DNA of 64,000 nucleotides, taken from positions 24,966 through 88,965 of the forward strand of contig CAXMNX010000058.1 in the NCBI GenBank assembly GCA_964194845.1, read 5' to 3'. Made by a program: the position numbers and the translations under genes. Source of the stretch: CAXMNX01 sp964194845 (GTDB lineage Bacteria > Pseudomonadota > Alphaproteobacteria > Rhodobacterales > Rhodobacteraceae). Positions 25,153 to 33,596 of this stretch are shown piece after piece. The notes below the pieces were generated by a model, which was given only the letters and a program-made list of their open reading frames with translations, made no database searches and was not told the origin of the DNA. Position 1 is the stretch's first letter. Each line of letters begins with the position of its first letter.

Positions 25153-26934
25153 TCAGTGATTGTCGCGCGGCAAGTGCTTTCGCGCGATATCTCGATACTT
25201 CGGCGCGCCGTCCAGAACCATCCCCTCGGCGAACGGCCGGACTTTCTCGCGGAATATCTCCTGCCAGGGTGACTGGCTCTCAGGTATAAACGTCCCTACG
25301 TCCAAATCAGCCCGCCGCGCGTCCAGAACATCATCACCCACCAGAATATTTGCCGAGCATTCGTTCAGATCAATCCGCACACGGTCGCCTGTCTCAACAA
25401 GTGCCAACCCGCCGCCAGCAGCCGCCTCGGGCGATGCGTTCAGGATCGACGGTGACCCGGATGTGCCCGATTGACGACCGTCGCCGACGCAGGGCAACGC
25501 CTGCACGCCGCGCTTCAAAAGGTAGGCCGGTGCCCGCATATTCACGACCTCCGCACCGCCGGGATAGCCGATCGGTCCAACACCCCGCATGATCAGAATG
25601 CAATGCTCGTCGATCCCGAGGCTCTCATCGTCGATCCTCGCGTGATAATCCTCCGGCCCGTCAAATATGATTGCACGTCCTTCGAAGGCGTTCAGGTCGT
25701 CGGGGTTCGACAAATACCTGCCCCGGAACTCATCCGAGATGACGCTGGTCTTCATGATCGCGCTGTCGAATAGATTGCCCTTGAGGTTGATGAACCCGGC
25801 ATCCTTCAGGAGCGGCGCATCGGCTGTTTTGATGACGTCTGTGTTTACGGTGCGCCGTGCGCCGCAGTTTTCGGCCATGCTTTTGCCGTTGGCGGTCAAC
25901 GCATCAGGGTGCGGCAACAAACCAGCGGCAAGCAATTCGCCAACCACCGACGGAACGCCACCGGCACGGTGGTAATCCTCACCCAGATACTCACCAGCCG
26001 GCTGAAGGTTCACCAGAAGCGGCACCTTGTGGCCAAGTTGTTGCCAGTCATCGTTGTCCAGCGGGATGCCAAGATGCCGCGCGATTGCGTTCAGATGGAT
26101 CGGCGCATTTGTCGATCCACCGATTGCCGAATTGATAACTATGGCGTTTTCAAAGGCTTCGCGGGTCATGATGTCTGCGGGCCGCCTGTCCGACAGCACC
26201 ATTTCCACCGCCTGTTTGCCCGTCTCATAAGAAATCTGTCCGCGCTCGCGATAGGGCGCCGGAATTGCCGCCGCACCGGGAAGCTGCATACCCAAAGCCT
26301 CGGCCAGCGAATTCATTGTCGTTGCGGTCCCCATCGTGTTGCAGAATCCGACCGAGGGCGCAGATGCAGCGGCAATATTCATGAATTCTGCATCGGTTAT
26401 TTCGCCCGCTGCCAGGCGTTCGCGGGCGCGCCAGATCACCGTGCCGGACCCGGCCCGTTTGCCCTCGTACCAGCCGTTCAGCATCGGCCCGACGCTTAGC
26501 GCGATTGCCGGAATATTTACCGTTGCTGCGGCCATCAGAAGCGCCGGCGTGGTTTTATCGCAGCCGATGTTCAAAACCACGCCGTCAATGGGATAACCAA
26601 ACAAAGACTCGACCAGCGACAGATACGCCAGGTTCCGGTCCAGCATCGCGGTAGGCCGCTTGCCGGTTTCCTGAATGGGATGCACCGGAATTTCGAGGAC
26701 CGTTCCACCGGCCGCGACAACACCGTCGCGCACCCGCTTTGTAAGCTCGATGTGGTGTCGATTGCAGGGGCTCAGGTCGCTTCCGGTCTGCGCAATCCCG
26801 ATGATCGGCTTGCCGGACTGAAGTTCGTCCCTTGTCAGGCCGTAATTCAGATATCGCTCGATATAAAGCGCTGTCATTTCCGGGTCGTCGGGATTGTTAA
26901 ACCACTTCTGGCTGCGCAGCGTCGGCTTGGTCAT
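25153..26934 (-). CDS. IlvD/Edd-family dehydratase (probable sugar-acid dehydratase)
   Basis: A 593-residue iron-sulfur dehydratase. The three cluster cysteines are in SPCNRH (Cys57), IGCDKTTP (Cys125) and GFCNTMGTATTMN (Cys198). GSTNAPIHLNAIA and CVGDGRQSGTSGSPSILN (the C-terminal catalytic Ser region) are also present. The family removes water from dihydroxy acids. This longer form with a YIERYLNYGLTRDELQSGKPIIGI start resembles aldonate (arabonate, xylonate or related) dehydratases more than dihydroxy-acid dehydratase of branched-chain synthesis. ATG 26934 is chosen because GGGAGA lies seven bases upstream. It is divergent from the motB remnant. Confidence 0.85.
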   Translation of the reverse strand: MTKPTLRSQKWFNNPDDPEMTALYIERYLNYGLTRDELQSGKPIIGIAQTGSDLSPCNRHHIELTKRVRDGVVAAGGTVLEIPVHPIQETGKRPTAMLDRNLAYLSLVESLFGYPIDGVVLNIGCDKTTPALLMAAATVNIPAIALSVGPMLNGWYEGKRAGSGTVIWRARERLAAGEITDAEFMNIAAASAPSVGFCNTMGTATTMNSLAEALGMQLPGAAAIPAPYRERGQISYETGKQAVEMVLSDRRPADIMTREAFENAIVINSAIGGSTNAPIHLNAIARHLGIPLDNDDWQQLGHKVPLLVNLQPAGEYLGEDYHRAGGVPSVVGELLAAGLLPHPDALTANGKSMAENCGARRTVNTDVIKTADAPLLKDAGFINLKGNLFDSAIMKTSVISDEFRGRYLSNPDDLNAFEGRAIIFDGPEDYHARIDDESLGIDEHCILIMRGVGPIGYPGGAEVVNMRAPAYLLKRGVQALPCVGDGRQSGTSGSPSILNASPEAAAGGGLALVETGDRVRIDLNECSANILVGDDVLDARRADLDVGTFIPESQSPWQEIFREKVRPFAEGMVLDGAPKYRDIARKHLPRDNH

Positions 26935-27077
26935 GGGCCATTCTCCCAAAGGCGTCGCATCCGCCCTATTCCAATCCCAAACCGGTTTCTAGGGCTGGCC
27001 GCTTACACTGCGGTTTAACGCCTTGTTCAGAGCTCACCGCTAGACCCATCGACGGGTGGCTAAGGAGGGGTGGTGTA

Positions 27078-27242
27078 ATGACCGCGCAATCCAACGCGCC
27101 CATTATTATCAAGCGCAAGAAAATTATTGCGGCCGGCCACCACGGCGGCGCCTGGAAGGTGGCTTATGCCGACTTTGTCACCGCAATGATGGCGTTTTTC
27201 CTGCTGATGTGGCTGCTGGGTGCGACGAACGAAAAACAGCGA
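27078..27242 (+). pseudogene. motB: motB 5' fragment (flagellar stator), truncated at deletion junction
   Basis: The first 55 codons of MotB, with a strong ribosome-binding site (AGGAGGGG) before the ATG. It encodes IIIKRKKIIAAGHHGGAWKVAYADFVTAMMAFFLLMWLLGATNEKQR. The basic tail, the single transmembrane helix and the conserved channel aspartate in YADFVTAMMAFF are unmistakable. After codon CGA (27240-27242) the MotB sequence stops and the frame runs 39 codons through the antisense of a flagellin gene to TAG 27357-27359. The peptidoglycan-binding OmpA-like domain is absent, so no working stator can be made. Confidence 0.92.
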
Positions 27243-27371
27243 ATTGTCCTTGGCGGTCGATATTTTCTTGCCGGCGGCAATCTGGTTTTGGATGTCTGTA
27301 AGGTTGCGGTTGACGGAACGCAGGTTCTGCAAAGCGACCATCGCGCTTGTGTTGGTTAGAATACTAGCCAT
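27240..27371 (-). pseudogene. fliC: flagellin 5' fragment, truncated at deletion junction
   Basis: The first 44 codons of an alphaproteobacterial flagellin. They cover MASILTNTSAMVALQNLRSV, NRNLTDIQNQIAAGKKISTAKDNS, the conserved D0/D1 start. GGAGA lies upstream of ATG 27371, so its translation signal is intact. At the TCG codon (27240-27242) the sequence switches to antisense motB. The rest of flagellin, including the C-terminal D1/D0 helices, is missing. The two fragments face each other and share CGA at the boundary. Confidence 0.92.
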
Positions 27372-27580
27372 TTGGCTGTCTCCTTCGTTGGGCGGGTTTC
27401 CGCCACGTTTCGGAAGCGTCATTTAGACGCGTGAAGCCATTCTGACTGTTGCGCACACCGCCCCCGGGCAAACGCGCGCCATCCCTAAGATGCGAGGACG
27501 ACATTCCGGGGAAAGTCTTAACAAGGTCTCAAAAAGCAATTCAGCAGCGGCCACCAATCATCGAAAGTTTTCAACAAATT
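27372..27580. other. gene-free interval upstream of flagellin remnant
   Basis: A stretch of 209 bp holding the presumed leader and promoter of the flagellin remnant (minus strand) and the region after the flgN-like stop. I saw no clear sigma-28 or sigma-70 promoter, no terminator hairpin and no convincing small gene. Confidence 0.4.
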
Positions 27581-27916
27581 CTACAGACGCTGAAGCAACT
27601 TTCCCGCGCGGGGCGAGATCGGGTTGCGGGTGCCATCGGCGGCATAGGTCGTCTGATCGCTCAGTGACCGCGCGTCGGAAAGCTGCTGCAACGCCGACTT
27701 CAATCCCTGCGCGGCGGACTGCAACAAGGCGTCGTTTCGCGCCGCAGCCGTCCGCAGTCTTTCGACGTGCCCGATGTCGGCCTTGCCAGCCTGCCCGATC
27801 CTGACCGCCAGCGACGATTTCCGCGTTGCCAGCCGCTCCAGATCATCAAACCGCGCGGACAGGATCAGATGACGTTCCTTTTCCAGAATGTCCTCAAGCT
27901 CACCCAGAACTGTCAT
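27581..27916 (-). CDS. FlgN-like flagellar export chaperone
   Basis: A 111-residue, all-helical, coiled-coil-prone protein: ILEKERHLILSARFDDLERLATRKSSLAVRI, then RTAAARNDALLQSAAQGLKSALQQL. The length, helical pattern and position directly behind flgJ (ATGA overlap) fit the FlgN-type chaperones that hold hook-filament junction proteins. Those partner genes (flgK, flgL) are not in the window, so the protein may now have no client. The assignment rests on pattern and context. Confidence 0.65.
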   Translation of the reverse strand: MTVLGELEDILEKERHLILSARFDDLERLATRKSSLAVRIGQAGKADIGHVERLRTAAARNDALLQSAAQGLKSALQQLSDARSLSDQTTYAADGTRNPISPRAGKLLQRL

Positions 27917-28197
27917 TGGTTATTCCCCCTTTCGGTCAGCGACCGATAGATCGCCTCCGCCAGACCGATACCCCCAGACTGGACCATCGCATTGGCCTGT
28001 TCCGAGGCCAGCAGCCCGGAAAACTGATCTTCACCAGCGCCGCCGCCGAAGGCTTCGCGGGCTTTCCCCAGACCGGCGGACCTGAGCATTTCCGACAGGA
28101 AACTTGCCTCCAGCGCCTGGGATTGTTCCCAAAGTGCCGAGTCGCGCGGCGGGCGCGCCTGCGGCTCAACCGCCGGGCGGAACGAAATGTCGGGCAT
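27913..28197 (-). CDS. flgJ: rod-binding protein FlgJ (N-terminal type; CheL-like)
   Basis: A 94-residue protein matching the rod-binding domain of FlgJ without the muramidase domain, as is usual in alphaproteobacteria. Characteristic is ALEASFLSEMLRSAGLG, then QFSGLLASEQANAMVQSGGIGLAEAIYRSL. It would help assemble the flagellar rod in the periplasm. It overlaps the flgN-like gene by four bases. It is divergent from fliK with 112 bp between. It appears intact although the neighbouring motB and flagellin genes are destroyed. Confidence 0.8.
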   Translation of the reverse strand: MPDISFRPAVEPQARPPRDSALWEQSQALEASFLSEMLRSAGLGKAREAFGGGAGEDQFSGLLASEQANAMVQSGGIGLAEAIYRSLTERGNNQ

Positions 28198-28309
28198 TCT
28201 GCAATCCTCATCTCGTGAAAATTCTCCGCACTATGCGCGCGCCGGGTAAAGAAGCTGTAACTTTGCCGGATTACGCCGATTGCAAAGGCATGGGCAGAAG
28301 GTCCACACA

Positions 28310-30382
28310 ATGCAGTTACCAGTATTCTCCGTCGATCCGCAGGGCGGTGGCGCAGTACCGCCAAAACCCACCGTCGCCCTAATTCTGCCCGTCGATCAGG
28401 CTGACGACTTGTTTGCCGAGGCGTTCGTCGGCGCCGACATCGCCGAAATTTCCGCTGAAAAGACGATCGCGCCCGAAACTGGTTCGAAACGCGGCCTTCC
28501 GGTATCGTTGGACGCTAAAGGCATAATATCCGCGCCGGGAACTGCGCGGCAAAATATTGGGCCAACTGCGGAAACTAGACGCGCCAACCGGCCCACAACA
28601 ATGTCTGCCACAACAATTGCCCGCCCGGTCGCGGATAAGCCGGGCAATCCGGTCGTCCAGAAAAACGATGCACCGAAACCGCTCGCGACCCGCCAGGTAG
28701 ATGCCGCGATCCCGCAAGGTCCATCGCACCCTGAAGTGGGCCGCGTGGCAGGTCTTATACCCCAAGACCACGACGACATGATCAGGCCGTTGCCAGACCG
28801 CCAAGCACCGCGCGCGAATGCGGAGGCCAACGATCAACTAGTCAGGCCGGCGGCGGCCATTCCTTCGGCTCACCCAAAATCCGCGCCGGTTGAAACCACC
28901 GGCAATCAAGTGACCACGCCGTTGGGCGCGGCTGAGGGCAGCAATCGCGGCGCGGAAATTGCCACAACCGAACCGCAAAAACAGGCACCCCCCGAGACCC
29001 GGTCTCCGCCCATATCCACCGCCAATACCCGCGCAACAGCTGATCCAGAGGCAACCCCGGATACGGATCGGGCACCCGCTTCCACCCGCCGACCGGTGAT
29101 GCATGACCGGCAACTACCGGACGTTCCCGTTCGGCAGGTGCGGCACGAAGGCGACCGGTCGCATGATCCCCGTCCCGTTCTAGCAACCGATAGTCGCGAA
29201 CCGGCAATCCGGCAATCCGTGGTCAAACCGGATCCGAAACTGGTCGTCAGACAACCCGCCAGCATTAAGACGCCTCAACCGGTCACCTTGCCGACCGTCA
29301 GGTCGGATCACGCAACCCGGCAATCGACGCCGGTTGCCCTGCCTTCAATCACGTCTGACAAGGGTGAGATCACAGTCAGGATTGAAAATCGACTGATAGT
29401 TCAGCGGTCGCCAAAAGCCGCCGATCGCCCGATCCTTGCACCGCCTGGCCCGACGCCAATATCCCTGCGCACGCCCCCGGTATCGCCGCATCAAGCGCCA
29501 CTTTCACCTTATCCAACGCCAATTTCACCTTACTCAACGCCCGCATCCGGTTATCCAACGCCCGTATCCAACCACGAATTTCCGGACCAGCCTCACCCGA
29601 TCCAGACGCCAACGGCGCGCGGCGCCAGCGCGCCCTTTCCCGGTGCAGATGCGTCTCCGGCAGCGAAGATCATCGCATTGGATCGCTCCCCGCAACCGGT
29701 GCTGCCAAATCAGGTCGCGATTCAATCTGGCGCGGAAGGCTCCCGGCATGTTGCGGCACCGCAGGCCAGGGTCCCTGCCGTGTCCCGAGCGGCCCCGTTA
29801 CCGACCCCGTCCAAACCGACGCTTTCCCATATGCCTGAAAAACTCGCCCGACCGCCTGGCCAGAATGCGCTCGATCCCATTGAGCAATTCCTTACCTTGA
29901 ATAGTTCTGATGGACCAACATCGACGGACCGGACGCCGTCTCTGGGTATCCCGGGCCGCTCTGACGGGGGATCGGCCCGGGCAGAGCTTGCGCGGTCGGT
30001 CGCAGCGCAGATCGGCGATGCCGCGCGCGCCACGACCGACGGCAAAATTGAAGTGCGGCTCGCGCCGGAGGAACTTGGGCGCGTGCGCCTGTCGATGAGC
30101 CAGTCCGAGCATGGGTTCATCGTGACCATTACCGCCGAACGCCCCGAGACATTGGATCTTATCCGCCGGAACACTGACTTTTTTGCTCAGGATCTGCGCC
30201 ATCTCGGCCATCAGAACATCGGCTTTTCATTTGAACAGGATGCCGATCACCAGCCTTTCGATGACGACGCCAGCGATCCCGAAAACACACCTGAAAACCC
30301 GAACGCCCCGCCTGCCCCCGGCTCGCAACGCACGCGCGCATCCGGTCTGGCAGATGACGGGCACCTCGACATCCGTCTCTAG
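28310..30382 (+). CDS. fliK: flagellar hook-length control protein FliK
   Basis: A 690-residue secreted ruler protein that sets hook length and switches export specificity. The first 500 or so residues are Pro/Arg/Ala/Thr-rich and low in complexity, as FliK rulers are. The conserved C-terminal domain (about 590-660) reads GKIEVRLAPEELGRVRLSMS, EHGFIVTITAERPETLDLIRRN and DLRHLGHQNIGFSF. ATG 28310 follows AGAAGG; a longer upstream frame lacks support. It contains a 21-bp repeat tract (see separate entry) and is 15 bp upstream of flgD. Confidence 0.85.
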   Translation: MQLPVFSVDPQGGGAVPPKPTVALILPVDQADDLFAEAFVGADIAEISAEKTIAPETGSKRGLPVSLDAKGIISAPGTARQNIGPTAETRRANRPTTMSATTIARPVADKPGNPVVQKNDAPKPLATRQVDAAIPQGPSHPEVGRVAGLIPQDHDDMIRPLPDRQAPRANAEANDQLVRPAAAIPSAHPKSAPVETTGNQVTTPLGAAEGSNRGAEIATTEPQKQAPPETRSPPISTANTRATADPEATPDTDRAPASTRRPVMHDRQLPDVPVRQVRHEGDRSHDPRPVLATDSREPAIRQSVVKPDPKLVVRQPASIKTPQPVTLPTVRSDHATRQSTPVALPSITSDKGEITVRIENRLIVQRSPKAADRPILAPPGPTPISLRTPPVSPHQAPLSPYPTPISPYSTPASGYPTPVSNHEFPDQPHPIQTPTARGASAPFPGADASPAAKIIALDRSPQPVLPNQVAIQSGAEGSRHVAAPQARVPAVSRAAPLPTPSKPTLSHMPEKLARPPGQNALDPIEQFLTLNSSDGPTSTDRTPSLGIPGRSDGGSARAELARSVAAQIGDAARATTDGKIEVRLAPEELGRVRLSMSQSEHGFIVTITAERPETLDLIRRNTDFFAQDLRHLGHQNIGFSFEQDADHQPFDDDASDPENTPENPNAPPAPGSQRTRASGLADDGHLDIRL
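29498..29569 (+). repeat. 21-bp imperfect tandem repeat inside fliK
   Basis: Three full units and a partial fourth encode the heptad P-x-S-x-Y-x-T (PLSPYPT, PISPYST, PASGYPT, PVS). Units begin at 29498, 29519, 29540 and 29561. Being in-frame, copy-number change would alter ruler length by seven residues per unit. Confidence 0.8.
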
Positions 30383-30397
30383 CAAAGGAGTTGACCC

Positions 30398-31075
30398 TTG
30401 GAGATACAAGCGCAACAATCGCTCGCCACGCAACCCGTGGTGGCGCAGTCGCAGGCCGAAATTTCCGCAAGCGCGCTCAGTTCGGATTTTGAGACCTTTC
30501 TCAAGATGCTGACGACGCAATTGGAAAATCAGGACCCGCTTAACCCCGTCGAATCGTCTGAATTTGCCATGCAACTCGCAACCTTTTCCGGTGTCGAGCA
30601 GCAGATACGCACCAACGATCTTCTGGCCGACATGATTGGCGGTCAGGGGGCGTCGGGGCTTTCACAACTGGCCGGTTGGGTCGGGATGGAAGCGCGGGTC
30701 AATGCTCCGGCGTTATTCGACGGCGCACCTATCACGCTTGCACCTGTTCCCGACGCAGCGTCCGACGCCGCCTATCTGGTGGTGCGCGACGCGACCGGGG
30801 CGCAGGTCTCGCGCGAAGCGATCCCGCTGAGCGTCGACACCATCGAATGGGCCGGAATGACCGATACCGGTGCGCCGTTTCCCACCGGGTCTTACACCTT
30901 CGAAGTTGAAAGCCAGAACCAAGGTCAGGTGACCAGCACGCGGGCCGTCGACCACTATGGGTTGGTGCAGGAAGCGCGGCTCGCTGACGGCGGTATCGAG
31001 CTTGTTCTGAAAGGTGGAAATGCGGTGCCATCGGGCGATGTCCAAGCGCTTAGAACCCCGGCCGCAGCGCTTTAG
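30398..31075 (+). CDS. flgD: flagellar hook-capping protein FlgD
   Basis: A 225-residue scaffold for hook assembly. The N-terminal conserved stretch DFETFLKMLTTQLENQDPLNPVESSEFAMQLATFSGVEQQ is diagnostic of FlgD, and a C-terminal Ig-like/tudor-like part follows (SYTFEVESQNQGQV region). The start is TTG 30398 with AAAGGAG seven bases upstream, which decides it over later codons. It is the last plus-strand gene of the flagellar remnant and converges on ubiB with 4 bp between. Confidence 0.88.
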   Translation: MEIQAQQSLATQPVVAQSQAEISASALSSDFETFLKMLTTQLENQDPLNPVESSEFAMQLATFSGVEQQIRTNDLLADMIGGQGASGLSQLAGWVGMEARVNAPALFDGAPITLAPVPDAASDAAYLVVRDATGAQVSREAIPLSVDTIEWAGMTDTGAPFPTGSYTFEVESQNQGQVTSTRAVDHYGLVQEARLADGGIELVLKGGNAVPSGDVQALRTPAAAL

Positions 31076-31079
31076 TGCA

Positions 31080-32609
31080 TCAAAGGTAAGTCCCGATCAC
31101 CACGCCAAGCCCGACCAGCAAACCGCCCAAAAGCATCCACCAAAGCCGCGACCCTGAGTTTGTTACGCGGGTCTCGGTCTGTGGCTGGCTTTGACGGATC
31201 AGCGCGGCCTCTGCCAATTGCGGCAAACGCGGCCCGAACCGGCCCACCACCCGCGCGGTATTGGCCAGATCCCGCATCATCGCCTTCGGGCCGACATTGT
31301 CGGAAATGTATTTCTCGACAATCGGCCGCGCGACGGTCCAGATGTTGATATGCGGGCTAAGCGAGCGGGCGACGCCCTCGGCCACAACCATGGTGCGCTG
31401 CAACAGGATCAACTCGGTACGCGTTTCCATCCCGAACCGTTCTGTTACCTCAAAGAGATAGGTCAGCAAACGACCCATCGAAATGCGGCTGGCCTCAACT
31501 CCGAAGATCGGCTCGCCCACCGCGCGCAACGCCCGCGCGAACTCATCGACATCGCGGTCCGCAGGCACGTAACCTGCCTCGAAATGTACCTCGGCGACGC
31601 GCCGGTAATCCTTGCGGATGAACCCGAACAGGATCTCGGCATAGACCCGCCGGGTGTATTCGTCGATCCGCCCCATGATGCCGAAATCCAGTGCCACCAG
31701 CGTGCCGTCGTCGGCAACCTTCAGGTTCCCCTGGTGCATGTCAGCGTGAAAATACCCGTCGCGCAGCGCGTGGCTTAAAAACATCGTCAGAATGCGCTCG
31801 CCAATGGCATCCGCGTCGTGTCCCGCCGCCTTGATCGCGTCCACTTCACCTGCGGGCAGGCCGTCAACCCAGGCAAGCGTCATCACACGGCGCGCCGACA
31901 GCTCCCAATTCACCTGCGGAACGTGAAATCCGGAATCGCCCTCGGTATTTGCGGCGAATTCAGCGGCCGATGCGGTCTCCAGCAGCAAATCCAGTTCGCC
32001 CATCACAACGCCCTCGAAATGCGCAATCACATCTATCGGTCGCAGGCGCCGCGTTGAGGGAGCGAGCGTTTCGATCACCCTCGCCGCGAAATAAAATGCA
32101 TCAATGTCGCGCCGGAATGCTGCTTCAATCCGGGGCCGCAATACCTTGACCGCAACCTCTTCGCCGGTGTCTGAAAGGCGCGCTTTGTGAACCTGTGCAA
32201 TGGAAGCTGCCGCAACCGCATCTGAAAATTCGCTGAAACATTCGTCCACATCCACGCCGAGTTCGCGTGAAACCGTCGCCTTTGCCACTGCGGTCGAAAA
32301 CGGCGGCAACTTGTCCTGTAATATGCGCAGCTGCAACGCAAGTTCGTCGCCCACAACATCCGGCCGCGTCGAAAGAATTTGCCCGAACTTGATATAGGCC
32401 GGGCCCAAGGCTGTCAGCGCGCGGGTTGCCGGCGGAAGATCGGGGTCGCCCTTGTAGCCCAGCCATTTGAACGGCCAGCCAAGAATGCGCGCGGCAATCC
32501 GCAGCGGTGTCGGTGCGTCGAAGGCTTCCAACACGACGCGCATCGCGCCTGTGCGTTCAAGCGTGGCCCCGGTGCGGATCAGGCGCAGAATATTATGCGG
32601 TCCGCGCAC
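31080..32609 (-). CDS. ubiB: ubiquinone biosynthesis regulatory kinase-like protein UbiB
   Basis: A 509-residue atypical kinase/ATPase of the UbiB/ADCK family required for ubiquinone synthesis. The KxGQ motif (PAYIKFGQILSTRPDVVGDELALQL), the Ala-rich loop with AAASIAQVHKA, EVAVKVLRP, the catalytic HADMHQGNLKV and the metal-binding DFGIMGRID are all present. The C-terminus ends in a hydrophobic anchor (LWWMLLGGLLVGLGVVIGTYL). GTG 32609 immediately follows the ubiE stop, so the two genes form an operon. Confidence 0.93.
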   Translation of the reverse strand: MRGPHNILRLIRTGATLERTGAMRVVLEAFDAPTPLRIAARILGWPFKWLGYKGDPDLPPATRALTALGPAYIKFGQILSTRPDVVGDELALQLRILQDKLPPFSTAVAKATVSRELGVDVDECFSEFSDAVAAASIAQVHKARLSDTGEEVAVKVLRPRIEAAFRRDIDAFYFAARVIETLAPSTRRLRPIDVIAHFEGVVMGELDLLLETASAAEFAANTEGDSGFHVPQVNWELSARRVMTLAWVDGLPAGEVDAIKAAGHDADAIGERILTMFLSHALRDGYFHADMHQGNLKVADDGTLVALDFGIMGRIDEYTRRVYAEILFGFIRKDYRRVAEVHFEAGYVPADRDVDEFARALRAVGEPIFGVEASRISMGRLLTYLFEVTERFGMETRTELILLQRTMVVAEGVARSLSPHINIWTVARPIVEKYISDNVGPKAMMRDLANTARVVGRFGPRLPQLAEAALIRQSQPQTETRVTNSGSRLWWMLLGGLLVGLGVVIGTYL

Positions 32610-33365
32610 TTAAAGTTTCCAACCCGAATGAAGCGCCGCAATTCCCATCGACAGGTTGCGGTATTTCACTTGTGCGAACCCGGCGTCGCCGATCATGTCG
32701 GCAAACGTGTCCTGATCCGGGAAATTGCGGATCGAGTCCACCAGATACTGATAGCTGTCGCGATCGTTTGCGATCATCTGGCCCATTCGCGGGATTACGT
32801 TAAAAGAATAGAGATCGTAAAGCCTCTGCAATCCAGCATTCGGCAGTTGCGAAAATTCCAGCACCATCAAGCGCCCGCCGGGCCGTAAGACGCGAAATGC
32901 CTCGGCCAAAGCATCCGTTATGCGGGTCACATTCCGAATGCCGAACGAGATCGTGTAGGCGTCAAAGCTCGCGTCTTCAAACGGCAACGCCATCGCATCA
33001 CCCGTGACCCAGTTCAGCCGATCCGCCAACGCCTCTGCTTCAGCGCGCCTTCGCCCTTCGACCAGCATCGCTTGCGTCAAATCCAGCACGACGGCCTCGG
33101 CCCCGGGCGCGCGCTTCAGGAACCGAAATGCGATATCGCCGGTGCCGCCCGCGACATCCAGCAATCGCTGGCCCTCTCGCGGCACCAGCCAATCCATCAT
33201 CGCGCCTTTCCAAAGCCGATGAACGCCCGCCGACATGACGTCATTCATCACATCGTAATTCGACGCGACCTTTGAAAAGACCCCGTGCACCAGCCCGGCC
33301 TTGTCGGCCTCGGGCACATCGCTCGCGCCAAAGTGCGTTGTTTTCTCGCCAATATCTTCGGTCAC
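32610..33365 (-). CDS. ubiE: ubiquinone/menaquinone C-methyltransferase UbiE
   Basis: A class I SAM-dependent methyltransferase acting on the benzoquinol ring. From GTG 33365 it has 251 residues, the usual UbiE length; an open frame further upstream has no family character. Motifs are GLVHGVFSKVASNYDVMNDVMSAGVHRLWK, the SAM-binding LLDVAGGTGDIAFR, DAYTISFGIRNVTR (the UbiE signature) and VLRPGGRLMVLEFSQ. It is transcribed with ubiB and divergent from mutM. Confidence 0.93.
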   Translation of the reverse strand: MTEDIGEKTTHFGASDVPEADKAGLVHGVFSKVASNYDVMNDVMSAGVHRLWKGAMMDWLVPREGQRLLDVAGGTGDIAFRFLKRAPGAEAVVLDLTQAMLVEGRRRAEAEALADRLNWVTGDAMALPFEDASFDAYTISFGIRNVTRITDALAEAFRVLRPGGRLMVLEFSQLPNAGLQRLYDLYSFNVIPRMGQMIANDRDSYQYLVDSIRNFPDQDTFADMIGDAGFAQVKYRNLSMGIAALHSGWKL

Positions 33366-33596
33366 GTCTTTGCGTCCAGGTTCCGTTACTTTCCCGATAT
33401 AACCTGCCTGACCCAGACACAAACGCGTTGAATGGACGCGTTCCAGACGGCGGGAATGTGTGACCGGGCGAATTGACACGTAAAAAATTGAGTTGTTGGG
33501 CGCATTCCGGCGCGTGCCGGGCAATCGGATGCGGTTTCGCATCGCTTGAAAGTTGCGTATCCCGGTCTTTGATGGCGAAGCAGGTTTTCGACGAAA

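Noticed and set aside
29498..29569. fliK repeats as a CRISPR-like array
   Set aside because: Units are in-frame, contiguous, without spacers and diverging at third positions, consistent with protein-coding repeats; no cas genes are present.
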